Both the position numbers and the translations under genes were made by a program. Source: Burkholderiales bacterium (GTDB lineage Bacteria; Pseudomonadota; Gammaproteobacteria; Burkholderiales; Casimicrobiaceae). From it: 64,000 bases of DNA. The DNA is taken from contig CAJPFI010000009.1 of the NCBI GenBank assembly GCA_905339295.1, forward strand, positions 1 through 64,000, given 5' to 3'. The first letter of the stretch is position 1. Every line of letters begins with the position of its first letter. This document shows positions 36,594 through 45,444 of the stretch, piece after piece. Under the pieces are notes generated by a model. It worked only from the letters and a program-made list of their open reading frames with translations, searched no databases and was not told the origin of the DNA.

Positions 36594-36609
36594 GTCCGAC
36601 TCGTCGGAC
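36594..36609 (-). terminator. Short stem between rpiA and lpd
   Basis: GTCCGA (36594-36599) and TCGGAC (36604-36609) form a 6-bp stem about 45 bases after the lpd stop. There is no T-run, so it could be only part of a rho-dependent end. Confidence 0.25.
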
Positions 36610-36654
36610 CGCTCAGGGCGACGCGGACGCGCCACCGACGTTGCGGGCCGCCGC

Positions 36655-38481
36655 CTACTTCCTGCGAGCCGGCGGAACGTCGGTGCAGACGCCCTCGGCG
36701 ACCTCGGCCGCGAGACCGATCGACTCGCCGAGCGTCGGATGCGGGTGCACGGTGCGCCCGATGTCGACGGCGTCGGCGCCCATCTCGATCGCCAGCGCCA
36801 CTTCGCTGATCAGGTCCCCGGCATGCGTGCCGACGATGCCGCCGCCGACGATCCGGTGCGTCGCGGCGTCGAACAGCAGTTTCGTGTGGCCCTCGTCGCG
36901 GCCGTTGGCGATCGCGCGGCCCGACGCGGACCACGGCAGCACGCCCTTCGTGACCGCGATCCCCTTCGCCTTCGCCTCGTCCTCGGTCAGGCCCACCCAC
37001 GCGATCTCCGGGTCGGTGTAGGAGACCGACGGGATGACGCGCGCGTCGAAGTGGCTCTTGCGACCCGCCGCCGCCTCGGCGGCGACGTGGCCCTCGTGCA
37101 CCGCCTTGTGCGCGAGCATCGGCCCCCCCGCGACGTCGCCGATCGCGAAGATGTGCGGCACGTTCGTGCGCATCTGCGAGTCGACCGGGACGAAGCCGCG
37201 GTCGGTGACCGCCACGCCGGCCTTCTCCGCGGCGATCTTCCTGCCGTTGGGCGAGCGGCCGACGCTCATCAGCACCTTGTCGTAGGGCTGTGGGCCCTGC
37301 GGGGCGCCGTCGCCCTCGAAGGTCGCGTAGATCGCGTCCTTGCGCGCCTCGACCGCGACCGTCTTCGTCTTCAGCATGATGCGCTCGAAGCGCGGCTTGT
37401 TGACCTTCTCCCAGACGCGCACGAGGTCGCGGTCGGCGCCGGGCATCAGGCCGTCCGTCATCTCGACCACGTCGAGGCGCGCGCCGAGCGTCGAGTAGAC
37501 GGTGCCCATCTCGAGGCCGATGATGCCGCCGCCGATCACGAGCATGCGCCCGGGCACGCCGGCAAGCTCGAGCGCCGAGGTCGAGTCGAGGATGCGCGGG
37601 TCGTCCGGGATGAACGGCAGGCGCACGACCTGCGAGCCGACGGCGATGATCGCCTTCGCGAAGCGCACGACCTTCTTCGCCCCGGTCTTGTCCTGGCCCG
37701 CGCCTTCGGTGAGTTCGACCTCCACGTGGTTCGCATCGAGGAACTGGCCGACGCCGCGCACGATCTCGACCTTGCGCGTCTTCGCCATGCCTGCGAGGCC
37801 GCCGGTGAGCTTGCCGACCACCTTGTTCTTCCACGCGCGGAGCGCATCGAGGTCGACCCGGGGCGCGCCGTACGCGACGCCGTGCGCCGCCATCGCCTTC
37901 GCCTCGTCCATCACGGCCGCGACGTGCAGGAGCGCCTTCGACGGGATGCAGCCGACGTTCAGGCACACGCCGCCGAGCGCCGCGTAACGCTCGACGATGA
38001 CCGTCTTCATGCCGAGGTCGGCGGCGCGGAACGCGGCGCTGTAGCCGCCGGGGCCTGCACCCAGCACCAGCACCTCGCACTCGGCGTCGGCCTTGCCGGC
38101 GTAGGAACCGGCGGTCGCTCGTGGCTGTCCTGTCGTGCTCGCTGCGGAGGGCGGGGGCGAGGTTGCCGCGCCCAGTCCGGCTGGCGCCGGACCCACAGGG
38201 GCCGCAGGCCGCGCGGCCGGCTCCGGTGCGGCCGTCGCGGCGGCCGACGCCTCGAGCACGAGCACGAGCGCCCCCTCGCTCACCTTGTCGCCGACCTTGA
38301 CCGCGACCGACTTGACGATGCCCGCGACCGGCGCGGGCACGTCCATCGTCGCCTTGTCGCTTTCGAGCGTGACCAGCGCGTCCTCGGGCTGAACCGCGTC
38401 GCCCGCCTTCACGAGCACCTCGATCACCGGCACGCCCTCGAAGTCGCCGATGTCAGGGACCTTCACGTCGACCGTGGCCAT
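36655..38481 (-). CDS. lpdA: Dihydrolipoyl dehydrogenase (PDH E3) with N-terminal lipoyl domain
   Basis: E3 of the pyruvate dehydrogenase complex: FAD-dependent reoxidation of dihydrolipoamide by NAD+; 608 residues. An N-terminal lipoyl domain (1-78, lipoyl-lysine K43 in ESDKATM) is joined by a linker (about 79-130) to the flavoprotein. The flavoprotein contains [10 protein letters not shown], redox disulfide C173/C178 in [14 protein letters not shown] site [14 protein letters not shown] site FAIGDVAGG and the active-site His in [11 protein letters not shown]. Lipoyl-E3 fusions are known in betaproteobacteria. The linker contains VGPAPAG, encoded by a REP-like palindrome at 38175-38196. It is third in aceE-aceF-lpdA. 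Confidence 0.95.
   Translation of the reverse strand: MATVDVKVPDIGDFEGVPVIEVLVKAGDAVQPEDALVTLESDKATMDVPAPVAGIVKSVAVKVGDKVSEGALVLVLEASAAATAAPEPAARPAAPVGPAPAGLGAATSPPPSAASTTGQPRATAGSYAGKADAECEVLVLGAGPGGYSAAFRAADLGMKTVIVERYAALGGVCLNVGCIPSKALLHVAAVMDEAKAMAAHGVAYGAPRVDLDALRAWKNKVVGKLTGGLAGMAKTRKVEIVRGVGQFLDANHVEVELTEGAGQDKTGAKKVVRFAKAIIAVGSQVVRLPFIPDDPRILDSTSALELAGVPGRMLVIGGGIIGLEMGTVYSTLGARLDVVEMTDGLMPGADRDLVRVWEKVNKPRFERIMLKTKTVAVEARKDAIYATFEGDGAPQGPQPYDKVLMSVGRSPNGRKIAAEKAGVAVTDRGFVPVDSQMRTNVPHIFAIGDVAGGPMLAHKAVHEGHVAAEAAAGRKSHFDARVIPSVSYTDPEIAWVGLTEDEAKAKGIAVTKGVLPWSASGRAIANGRDEGHTKLLFDAATHRIVGGGIVGTHAGDLISEVALAIEMGADAVDIGRTVHPHPTLGESIGLAAEVAEGVCTDVPPARRK
38175..38196. repeat. REP-like unit inside the lpdA linker
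   Basis: This 22-bp palindrome differs by two central bases from the type-a REP unit at 2772-2793. It is read in frame on the minus strand as VGPAPAG (residues 96-102) in the flexible linker of the lipoyl-E3 protein. Confidence 0.7.
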
Positions 38482-38491
38482 GGCCCGACCC

Positions 38492-40144
38492 CTAGAGCAT
38501 CACCCGACGCATGTCGGCGAGCAGTTGCGCCAGATACGCGGTGAAGCGCGCGGCCGACGCGCCGTCGATCACGCGATGGTCGTACGACAGCGACAGCGGC
38601 AGCATGAGCCGGGGGACGAACGCCTTGCCGTCCCAGTGCGGCCTGACGGCGCTCTTCGAGACGCCGAGGATCGCGACCTCGGGCGCGTTGATGATCGGCG
38701 TGAATGCGGTGCCGCCGATCCCGCCGAGCGAGCTGATCGAGAAGCAACCGCCCTGCATGTCGGCCGGGCCGAGCTTGCCTTCGCGCGCCTTCGCCGACAG
38801 CTCGCCCATCTCCTTCGCGATCTGCAGAACGCCCTTCTGGTCGGCGTTCTTCAGCACCGGCACGACCAGTCCGTTGGGCGTGTCTGCCGCGAAGCCGATG
38901 TGGAAGTACTGCTTCAGCACCAGGTTGTCGCCGTCGAGCGAGGCGTTGAAGTCGGGGAACTTCTTCAACGCGGCGATCGAGGCCTTGATCAGGAACGCGA
39001 GCATCGTGAGCTTGATGCCGGCCTTCTCGTTCTCCCTGTTGAGCGCGACGCGCAGCGCCTCGAGGTCGGTGATGTCCGCCTCGTCGAACTGCGTGACATG
39101 CGGGATCATCACCCAGTTGCGCGCGAGGTTCGCGCCGGAGAGCTTCCTGATGCGCGAGAGCGGCTTCTCCTCGACCGGGCCGAACTTCGCGAAGTCGACC
39201 TTCGGCCACGGGATCAGGTTGAGCCCTCCGCCGGCGGCGACCGCGCCGCCCGCCGCGGCCTGCCCGGTCAGCACCTTCCTGACGTAGCCGCGCACGTCCT
39301 CGATCAGGATGCGGTTCTTCGGGCCGGTGCCGGTCACCTTCCCGAGGTCGACGCCGAGCTCGCGCGCGATCAGGCGCACCGATGGCGACGCGTGCGCGAC
39401 GCGGAAGGCCTGCTCGTCGAGCGGCGCGTCGGGCGCGGAGGGCTTCGCCGCGGCAGCGGGCGGCGGAGCGGTTGCCTTTGCGGCGGGCGCGGCGGCTGCC
39501 GCGGGTGCCGCCGGTTGCGCGGGTGCCGCCGGTTGCGAGGGAGCGGCCTGCGCCGGCGCGCCTCCGCCCGCACCTTCGATCACGACGACGAGCGATCCCT
39601 CGCTCACCTTGTCCCCGACCTTGACCGCGACCGACGTGACGGTGCCGGCGACGGCGGACGGCACGTCCATCGTCGCCTTGTCGCTCTCGAGCGAGACGAG
39701 CGGGTCGTCGACCTTGACCGCGTCGCCGGCCTTCACGAAGACCTCGATCACCGGCACGTCGGTGAAATCGCCGATGTCCGGGACCCTGACCTCGACGGCT
39801 CCGGTTGCGGCGGATGTCGTGGAAGCGGGATGTCCGGCTGAAGCCGGACCCACGGGCTTCGAGGTTGGCGGCGCGGTCTTCGACGGCGCCGCGGCCGCAG
39901 CCGCGCCCGCGGGGTCGATCACGACGACGAGCGTTCCCTCGCTCACCTTGTCGCCGACCTTGACCGCGACCGACGCCACGGCGCCCGCGACCGGCGAGGG
40001 CACGTCCATCGTCGCCTTGTCGCTCTCGAGCGTGACGAGCGAGTCGTCGACCTTGACCGCGTCGCCGGCCTTGACCAGCACCTCGATCACCGGGACGTCG
40101 GTGAAGTCGCCGATATCCGGAACCCTGACCTCGATCGCGCTCAT
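38492..40144 (-). CDS. aceF: Dihydrolipoyllysine acetyltransferase (PDH E2), two lipoyl domains
   Basis: E2 core of pyruvate dehydrogenase, transferring acetyl groups to CoA; 550 residues. Two near-identical lipoyl domains (lipoyl lysines K43 and K156 in ESDKATM) are joined by alanine/proline linkers to a peripheral-subunit-binding domain (about 245-290, [19 protein letters not shown]) and a catalytic domain ending in [16 protein letters not shown] with the active-site His. The linker between lipoyl domains contains VGPASAG (98-104), encoded by an exact copy of the intergenic REP palindrome. It lies 15 bases downstream of aceE and 10 upstream of lpdA. Confidence 0.95.
   Translation of the reverse strand: MSAIEVRVPDIGDFTDVPVIEVLVKAGDAVKVDDSLVTLESDKATMDVPSPVAGAVASVAVKVGDKVSEGTLVVVIDPAGAAAAAAPSKTAPPTSKPVGPASAGHPASTTSAATGAVEVRVPDIGDFTDVPVIEVFVKAGDAVKVDDPLVSLESDKATMDVPSAVAGTVTSVAVKVGDKVSEGSLVVVIEGAGGGAPAQAAPSQPAAPAQPAAPAAAAAPAAKATAPPPAAAAKPSAPDAPLDEQAFRVAHASPSVRLIARELGVDLGKVTGTGPKNRILIEDVRGYVRKVLTGQAAAGGAVAAGGGLNLIPWPKVDFAKFGPVEEKPLSRIRKLSGANLARNWVMIPHVTQFDEADITDLEALRVALNRENEKAGIKLTMLAFLIKASIAALKKFPDFNASLDGDNLVLKQYFHIGFAADTPNGLVVPVLKNADQKGVLQIAKEMGELSAKAREGKLGPADMQGGCFSISSLGGIGGTAFTPIINAPEVAILGVSKSAVRPHWDGKAFVPRLMLPLSLSYDHRVIDGASAARFTAYLAQLLADMRRVML
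39832..39853. repeat. Exact REP unit inside the aceF linker
   Basis: All 22 bases are identical, in inverse orientation, to the type-a REP palindrome at 2772-2793 and 2861-2882. Here the unit is in the reading frame of aceF and encodes VGPASAG in the linker between lipoyl domains 1 and 2. Confidence 0.9.
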
Positions 40145-40159
40145 CGTCTCGGGCTCCGG

Positions 40160-42829
40160 TCAGACCGTCCAGGGGGCGGGCTTCGCCGGATCGATGCCGT
40201 ATTTCACGACCGCGTCCGCGGCCTTCGCGGCGGGGATCGTGCCCTCGTCGGCGAGCGCCTTCAGCGCGGCGAGCACGACCCAGTGGCGGTCGACCTCGAA
40301 GAAGTGCCGCAGCTTCTCGCGCGTGTCCGAGCGTCCGAACCCGTCGGTGCCGAGCACCGTGTAGCGGCGCGGCACGAACGCGCGGATCTGCTCCGCGTAG
40401 GCTCGCATGTAGTCGGTCGCCGCGACCACCGGACCTTCGGTGGCGCCGAGGCATCGTTCGACGTGCGACGGCTTCGGCGGGTCCGTCGGATGCAGCAGGT
40501 TCCACCGCACGGCGGCGTTGCCGTCGCGCGCGAGCTCGGTGAAGCTCGGGCAGCCCCACAGGTCCGCGTCGACGCCCCAGTCGGCCTTCAGCAGGTCGGC
40601 GGCGGCGATCACCTCGCGGAAGATCGTGCCCGACCCGAGCAACTGCACGCGCGGCGCGCCCTTCCTCGCCTTCGCGCCCTCGCGGAACCTGTACATGCCC
40701 TTGATGATGTCCGGCGCCGCGCCCTCCGGCATCGCCGGGTGCGCGTAGTTCTCGTTCATCACCGTCAGGTAGTAGTAGCAGTCCTGCTGCTCCGCGAACA
40801 TCCTGCGCAGTCCGTCCTGCACGACCACGGCGACCTCGTAGCCGAACGTCGGGTCGTACGAGATGCAGTTCGGGATCGTCGACGACAGGACGTGCGAGTG
40901 ACCGTCCTCGTGCTGGAGCCCCTCGCCGTTCAGCGTCGTGCGTCCCGCCGTGCCGCCGAGCAGGAACCCGCGCGCGCGCATGTCGCCCGCGGCCCACGCG
41001 AAGTCGCCGACGCGCTGGAAGCCGAACATCGAGTAGAAGATGTAGAACGGGATCATCGGCACGCCGTGCGTCGAGTAGCTGGTCGCGGCGGCCATCCAGT
41101 CGCACATCGCGCCCGCCTCGTTGATCCCCTCCTGCAGGATCTGGCCGTCCTTGCTCTCCTTGTAGAACATCAGCTGGTCGGCGTCCTGCGGCGTGTAGAG
41201 CTGTCCGAGCTGGTTCCAGATTCCGAGCTGGCGGAACATCCCCTCCATTCCGAACGTGCGCGACTCGTCGGGGACGATCGGCACGACGCGCCTGCCGAGG
41301 ACCTTGTCGCGCACCAACGTCTGGAGGACTTGCACGAAGGCCATCGTGGTCGAGATCTCGCGGTCCTCGGTGCTTCGGAGGAAGCGCTCGAATACGGCGA
41401 GGTCGGGCACGGGCAGCGGCTCGGCCTTGCCTCGGCGCATCGGCAGGTAGCCGCCCAGCTCCTCGCGCCTCGCGCGCATGTACTCGAGCTCCCTGGACCC
41501 TTCGTTGAACTTCACCAGCGGCACCTCGTCCAGCTTCTCGTCGGGCACCGGAATCTGGTAGCGGTCGCGGAAGCGCCTGACCGAGCCGCCGGTCATCTTC
41601 TTCTGCTGGTGCGTGATGTTCTGCGCCTCGCCGGACTCGCCCATGCCGTAGCCCTTGATGGTCTTGGCGAGGATCACCGTCGGCTGGCCCTTGTGGTTCA
41701 CCGCGGCGTGGAACGCCGCGTAGACCTTGTGCGGGTCGTGGCCGCCGCGGTTCAGGTTCCAGATCTCCTCGTCCGTCCAGTCGGCGACCAGCTCCTTCAG
41801 TTCCGGCGTGTTGAAGAAGTACGCGCGCACGTACGCGCCGTCCTTCGACTTGAACGTCTGGTACTCGCCGTCGACGACCTCCATCATCCGGCGCATCAGG
41901 ATGCCCTTCTTGTCGCGCGCGAACAGCGCGTCCCAGTGCGTGCCCCAGACGACCTTGATGACGTTCCAGCCGGCGCCGCGGAAATCGCTCTCGAGCTCCT
42001 GGATGATCTTGCCGTTGCCGCGCACCGGGCCGTCGAGCCGCTGCAGGTTGCAGTTGACGACGAAGATCAGGTTGTCCAGCGTCTCGCGCGACGCCATGCC
42101 GATCGCGCCCATCGACTCGGGCTCGTCCATCTCGCCGTCGCCGCAGAAGCACCAGACCTTGCGGCCCTCGGTCTTCGCGAACCCGCGGTCCTCCAGGTAC
42201 TTCATGAATCGCGCCTGGTAGATCGCCATCAACGGTCCCAGGCCCATCGACACGGTCGGGAACTGCCAGAAGTCGGGCATGAGCCAGGGGTGCGGGTAGC
42301 TCGAGATGCCCTTGCCGCCGACTTCCTGCCGGAAATGGTCCATCTGCTCGTCGGTGATCCGCCCGAGGAGGTAGGCGCGGGCGTACACGCCGGTCGCCGA
42401 GTGGCCCTGCACGAACACGAGGTCGCCGCCGTGGCTGTCGGACGGCGCGTGCCAGAAGTGGTTGTAGCCGACGTCGTAGAGCGTGGCTGCGGACGCGAAG
42501 CTCGCGATGTGCCCGCCGACGTTGGTGTGCTTGTTCGCGCGTACGACCATCGCCATCGCGTTCCAGCGCACGTACGAGCGGATCCGGTGCTCGATCGCCT
42601 GGTCGCCCGGGATGCGAACCTGCAGGTGCGTCGGGATCGTGTTGATGTACGCGGTGTTGGCCGAGAACGGCAGGTAGGCGCCGCTGCGGCGCGCGCGGTG
42701 GATCAGGCTCTCGATCAGGAAGTGCGCGCGGTCGGGTCCCTCGTTCTCGAGGACGCCCGCGAGCGCGTCGAGCCACTCGCGCGTCTCCTGGGGATCGGGA
42801 TCGCTGGGGATCGGGATCGTCGCGTCCAT
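40160..42829 (-). CDS. aceE: Pyruvate dehydrogenase E1 component, homodimeric type
   Basis: Thiamine-diphosphate-dependent decarboxylation of pyruvate and reductive acetylation of E2; 889 residues, the usual length for homodimeric E1. Start is ATG at 42827-42829 (MDATIPIPSDPDPQETREW). GGHIASFASAATLYDVGYNHFWH and HSATGVYARAYL are conserved. The ThDP motif runs from GDGEMDEPES to FVVNCNLQRLDG. The C-terminal transketolase-like domain has YTVLGTDGFGRSD. It is first in the aceE-aceF-lpdA operon. A TACAAT (42891-42896) and an upstream 15-bp palindrome may control it. Confidence 0.96.
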   Translation of the reverse strand: MDATIPIPSDPDPQETREWLDALAGVLENEGPDRAHFLIESLIHRARRSGAYLPFSANTAYINTIPTHLQVRIPGDQAIEHRIRSYVRWNAMAMVVRANKHTNVGGHIASFASAATLYDVGYNHFWHAPSDSHGGDLVFVQGHSATGVYARAYLLGRITDEQMDHFRQEVGGKGISSYPHPWLMPDFWQFPTVSMGLGPLMAIYQARFMKYLEDRGFAKTEGRKVWCFCGDGEMDEPESMGAIGMASRETLDNLIFVVNCNLQRLDGPVRGNGKIIQELESDFRGAGWNVIKVVWGTHWDALFARDKKGILMRRMMEVVDGEYQTFKSKDGAYVRAYFFNTPELKELVADWTDEEIWNLNRGGHDPHKVYAAFHAAVNHKGQPTVILAKTIKGYGMGESGEAQNITHQQKKMTGGSVRRFRDRYQIPVPDEKLDEVPLVKFNEGSRELEYMRARREELGGYLPMRRGKAEPLPVPDLAVFERFLRSTEDREISTTMAFVQVLQTLVRDKVLGRRVVPIVPDESRTFGMEGMFRQLGIWNQLGQLYTPQDADQLMFYKESKDGQILQEGINEAGAMCDWMAAATSYSTHGVPMIPFYIFYSMFGFQRVGDFAWAAGDMRARGFLLGGTAGRTTLNGEGLQHEDGHSHVLSSTIPNCISYDPTFGYEVAVVVQDGLRRMFAEQQDCYYYLTVMNENYAHPAMPEGAAPDIIKGMYRFREGAKARKGAPRVQLLGSGTIFREVIAAADLLKADWGVDADLWGCPSFTELARDGNAAVRWNLLHPTDPPKPSHVERCLGATEGPVVAATDYMRAYAEQIRAFVPRRYTVLGTDGFGRSDTREKLRHFFEVDRHWVVLAALKALADEGTIPAAKAADAVVKYGIDPAKPAPWTV

Positions 42830-42890
42830 GGGTGTCGAGGCTCCGGCGAATCGGGGTGGAACGGCGGGAACGTGCTTCGAGGACGTCCTG

Positions 42891-42896
42891 ATTGTA
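42891..42896 (-). promoter_or_regulatory. Candidate -10 box upstream of aceE
   Basis: TACAAT on the minus strand, 62 bases before the aceE start. No good -35 is seen at the standard spacing. Apart from this and the palindrome at 42995-43009, the gap 42830-43200 shows nothing I can identify. Confidence 0.35.
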
Positions 42897-42994
42897 GGGA
42901 CGCGGCCGCGACCTGTATTGCTGCGCCGCGGAGCGTTCGCTCCGGGAAGCCGACCGCTCCCCGGCGCCGCGTTCGAGTCCACGTTACCACATCA

Positions 42995-43009
42995 TGGAAA
43001 TGATTTCCA
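42995..43009. promoter_or_regulatory. Perfect 15-bp palindrome upstream of the PDH operon
   Basis: TGGAAATGATTTCCA is a perfect inverted repeat in a locally AT-rich patch of an otherwise very GC-rich region, about 165 bases upstream of aceE. On the minus strand a TTGGAA lies over it and could be a -35 element, so a repressor bound here might act on the operon promoter. The regulator is unknown. Confidence 0.45.
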
Positions 43010-43200
43010 AAACAAGCGTTTGAATCTTCCGCTCGCGAATCGGGACGCGCGCCGGGCGATCGTGGGTCGAGCACCTCGGCACGGACGCTGCCGTCCGTGG
43101 CGGGCGGTCGGCGGGCGTCGGCACCGGGGGCGCCGGTGGAGGCACGACGCCGTCGCCGGCGTCCCGAGCCGATCAGCGTGGTGGCCGGGAGCCCGAAATG

Positions 43201-44451
43201 TCAGTGCTCACTCTCGTGCGGTGGTCGGCCGGCAAGCGAATGCCGATGCCGGATGAAGAACCCGATCGCGGTGGCGGCCGACAGGACCGCCATCGCGACG
43301 AATCCCGATCGCGTGCTGCCCGTCAGCGCGGCGAGCGCGCCGAACGACAGGGGACCGGCCACCACGCCGCCGAACGTGATCACGCCTGCGGCGCCGGTGA
43401 CCGCGCCGACGTCGCCGTCCGGCGCGAGCCGGGCGAGCTCGGCCAGCTGGACGCCGTTCCAGCCGATTGCCGTCGCCCCGTACGCCGCGACGAGGGCGTA
43501 GATCGCGATGGCGGGCCAGGCCGGCGTGGCGATCGCGGTGAGCGCCGCGCACAGCCCCGCGGCTGCCCCGAGCCCGCCGAGCACCGCAACGGGGGCGCGC
43601 GTCCGGTCGGCGACCGCTCCCCAGATCACGCGCCCCGCGACGCCGCCGAGGGTCGCGATCGACAGCGCGAACCCCGCCGCGATCAGCGTCCAGCCGAGCG
43701 CGCCCGTAAGGTGGACGACGAGATAGCTCATCAGCGACACCTGCGCGGCCGCATACACGAACGACACCCAGACCAGCGGCGCCAGACTCCGGTCGGCGAG
43801 AACGCGCAGCACGCCGGCCTGCGCGTGCCCGAGCGCGACCTTCGCGTCCGCGCGCCGGTCGGTGTCGAGCAACCCGCGGATGGGCTGGGCCGCCGCCACG
43901 ACCGCGACACCGGCGATCGCCACGATGACGAGCGACATGCGCCAGCCCGCGAACAGCGCGAGCGCCGGCAGCGCCGCGCCCGCGAGCGCCGCGCCGGCGG
44001 GCACGCCGGTCTGCTTGATCGAGAACACGAGGCTCATGCTCGACGCGGGCGTCGTGCGCGCGAGCACGTGCGACGACGCCGGCGTGATCGGGCCGTAGCC
44101 GAGTCCCAGCGTGAGCGCGGCGGGCACGATGAGAGCGAGGGGCCCGAGCCCCGCGGCCGCCACGCCCGCGACGCCGATCGCGCACAGGGCGACGCAAGCC
44201 TGCGAGACGCGGATCGCGCCGAGGCGCGCAATCCATGCGCCGGACACGAAGCTCGCCGCCATCGCGCCGACGTAGACGAGGCCGACGAAGCCGCCGACCC
44301 AGCGCGCGGGCACGCCGACGTCGACGGCGATCGCCGGCGCCAGCACCGCCGCCGCCGCGGCGGTGAGCGACGCGTAGACCTGGATCGCGAGCGTCGCCGC
44401 GAGCGCGACGGCGGGGAGGCGTCCGCCGGAGTCGCGAGCAACGCGCCTCAA
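43201..44451 (-). CDS. MFS transporter
   Basis: Inner-membrane transporter of about 416 residues starting from TTG at 44449-44451 (LRRVARDSGGRLPAVAL); the frame is open about 190 bases further but that part is arginine-rich and not MFS-like. About 12 hydrophobic helices, with SGAWIARLGAIRVSQA as the loop 2-3 motif and RVIWGAVADRTRAPVAVLGG as its second-half equivalent. SFSIKQTGVPAGAALAG resembles the cyanate/CynX-like and nitrate-type subgroups, but the substrate is not determinable. It is downstream of fau with a 211-base gap. Confidence 0.8.
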   Translation of the reverse strand: MRRVARDSGGRLPAVALAATLAIQVYASLTAAAAAVLAPAIAVDVGVPARWVGGFVGLVYVGAMAASFVSGAWIARLGAIRVSQACVALCAIGVAGVAAAGLGPLALIVPAALTLGLGYGPITPASSHVLARTTPASSMSLVFSIKQTGVPAGAALAGAALPALALFAGWRMSLVIVAIAGVAVVAAAQPIRGLLDTDRRADAKVALGHAQAGVLRVLADRSLAPLVWVSFVYAAAQVSLMSYLVVHLTGALGWTLIAAGFALSIATLGGVAGRVIWGAVADRTRAPVAVLGGLGAAAGLCAALTAIATPAWPAIAIYALVAAYGATAIGWNGVQLAELARLAPDGDVGAVTGAAGVITFGGVVAGPLSFGALAALTGSTRSGFVAMAVLSAATAIGFFIRHRHSLAGRPPHESEH

Positions 44452-44662
44452 ACGGGAGTCTCCGCCAGGCGCGCGGCTGACCGGACCTCGCGCGCCGGCT
44501 CCCGCGCGGTCGAGGCGAGCCCGGGACGGCGGGCACGATCCCCGCGGGATGTGCTGCGCGCGCGACGTCGCGGGGGACGCGGCGAGCGCGGTGCCGCGAG
44601 CGGACATCCCCACGGGGCGCGCGGCGCGCGCCTCCCCCCGCAAGGTCGCGCCGCGACGGCAG

Positions 44663-45295
44663 TCATGCGCGGCGGCGGTCGAGCACGACGCCGGCCTCGG
44701 TCACGACCGTGTCCATCGTGATGTCGTGCGGCGCGCGCGGCACGGCATCGACGACCTGCGCCGAGAACGCGCCGGCGACGCGCACCGCGCGCGCCGGGAG
44801 CATCGGGAGCAGCCGATCGTAATACCCGCCGCCATAGCCGAGCCGCCCACCCGCGGGGTCGAACGCGACGCCCGGCACGAGCACCCAGTCGATGGCGTCG
44901 GTGGCGATCTCCCCGCAGTGGGACGCGGGCTCGGGAATGCCGCGATGCCCGGTGCGGATGTCGCGCAACGGATCGACGATGCGCTTCAGTTCGAGCATTC
45001 GCGCGGGCTCGTCGACGCGCGGCAACGCGACGGTCTTGCCCGCGGCGAGCGCGCGCACGATCAGCGGAGCCGCGTCCCACTCGCTGCGAAACGGTGCGGT
45101 GAGCAGCACGCTGCGCGCGGCATGGAAGGTCGGGAGTCCCGCGATGCACTCGACGATCGCGGCCGAGGCCTGCGCTCGCCATGCGGGGTCGAGCGCGTCG
45201 CGCTCGGCGACCACCGACGCGCGCATCACCTGCTTGGCCTCGCGCAGCGGGGCGCCGACCTTCGACGCGGGGCGTTCGTGGGGCATGTCGTTCAT
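44663..45295 (-). CDS. fau: 5-formyltetrahydrofolate cyclo-ligase
   Basis: ATP-dependent conversion of 5-formyl-THF to 5,10-methenyl-THF; 210 residues. The C-terminal GRLGYGGGYYDRLLP phosphate/folate-binding motif and WVLVPGVAFDPAGGRLG are diagnostic, and REAKQVMRASVVAERDAL is the usual N terminus. The gene is divergent from pepP across 149 bases. In enterobacteria, zapA and 6S RNA sit beside this gene and face pepP-ubiH; neither is seen in this window. Confidence 0.93.
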   Translation of the reverse strand: MNDMPHERPASKVGAPLREAKQVMRASVVAERDALDPAWRAQASAAIVECIAGLPTFHAARSVLLTAPFRSEWDAAPLIVRALAAGKTVALPRVDEPARMLELKRIVDPLRDIRTGHRGIPEPASHCGEIATDAIDWVLVPGVAFDPAGGRLGYGGGYYDRLLPMLPARAVRVAGAFSAQVVDAVPRAPHDITMDTVVTEAGVVLDRRRA

Positions 45296-45404
45296 TCTAG
45301 GGCCTGTCAGCGCGACCCGGGCGCGCTCCCGGGTCGCTCCCGCGCGCCCGCACAGGGTCGAGCGACTTTGCGCCCCCGGCGAGCGGTACGCTGCCGGTCC
45401 GCCC

Positions 45405-45410
45405 TATAAT
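45405..45410 (+). promoter_or_regulatory. Candidate -10 box (TATAAT) upstream of pepP
   Basis: Exact TATAAT 35 bases before the pepP start in the fau/pepP divergent gap. No TTGACA-like -35 at 16-18 bases upstream. Confidence 0.45.
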
Positions 45411-45444
45411 CCGACGCCTCGGCGCCTCGCCTCCCCGCCCAACG

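Noticed and set aside
33488-37021. A 1,177-codon open frame on the plus strand opposite proA, rpiA and lpdA
   Set aside because: It is antisense to three well-supported genes and rich in H, R, D and A, as antisense frames of GC-rich genes are. There is no recognisable domain.
38463-42776. A 1,437-codon open frame on the minus strand across aceE and aceF
   Set aside because: It is out of frame with both genes, and its product is dominated by R, G and A with no domain pattern. Long spurious frames are expected at this GC content; aceE and aceF in their own frames are full-length and diagnostic.
45296-45444. 6S RNA (ssrS) between fau and pepP
   Set aside because: In E. coli ssrS is beside fau, but this gap is only 149 bases, shorter than a typical 6S RNA of about 180 nt, and I saw no long bulged hairpin. 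zapA is also missing.
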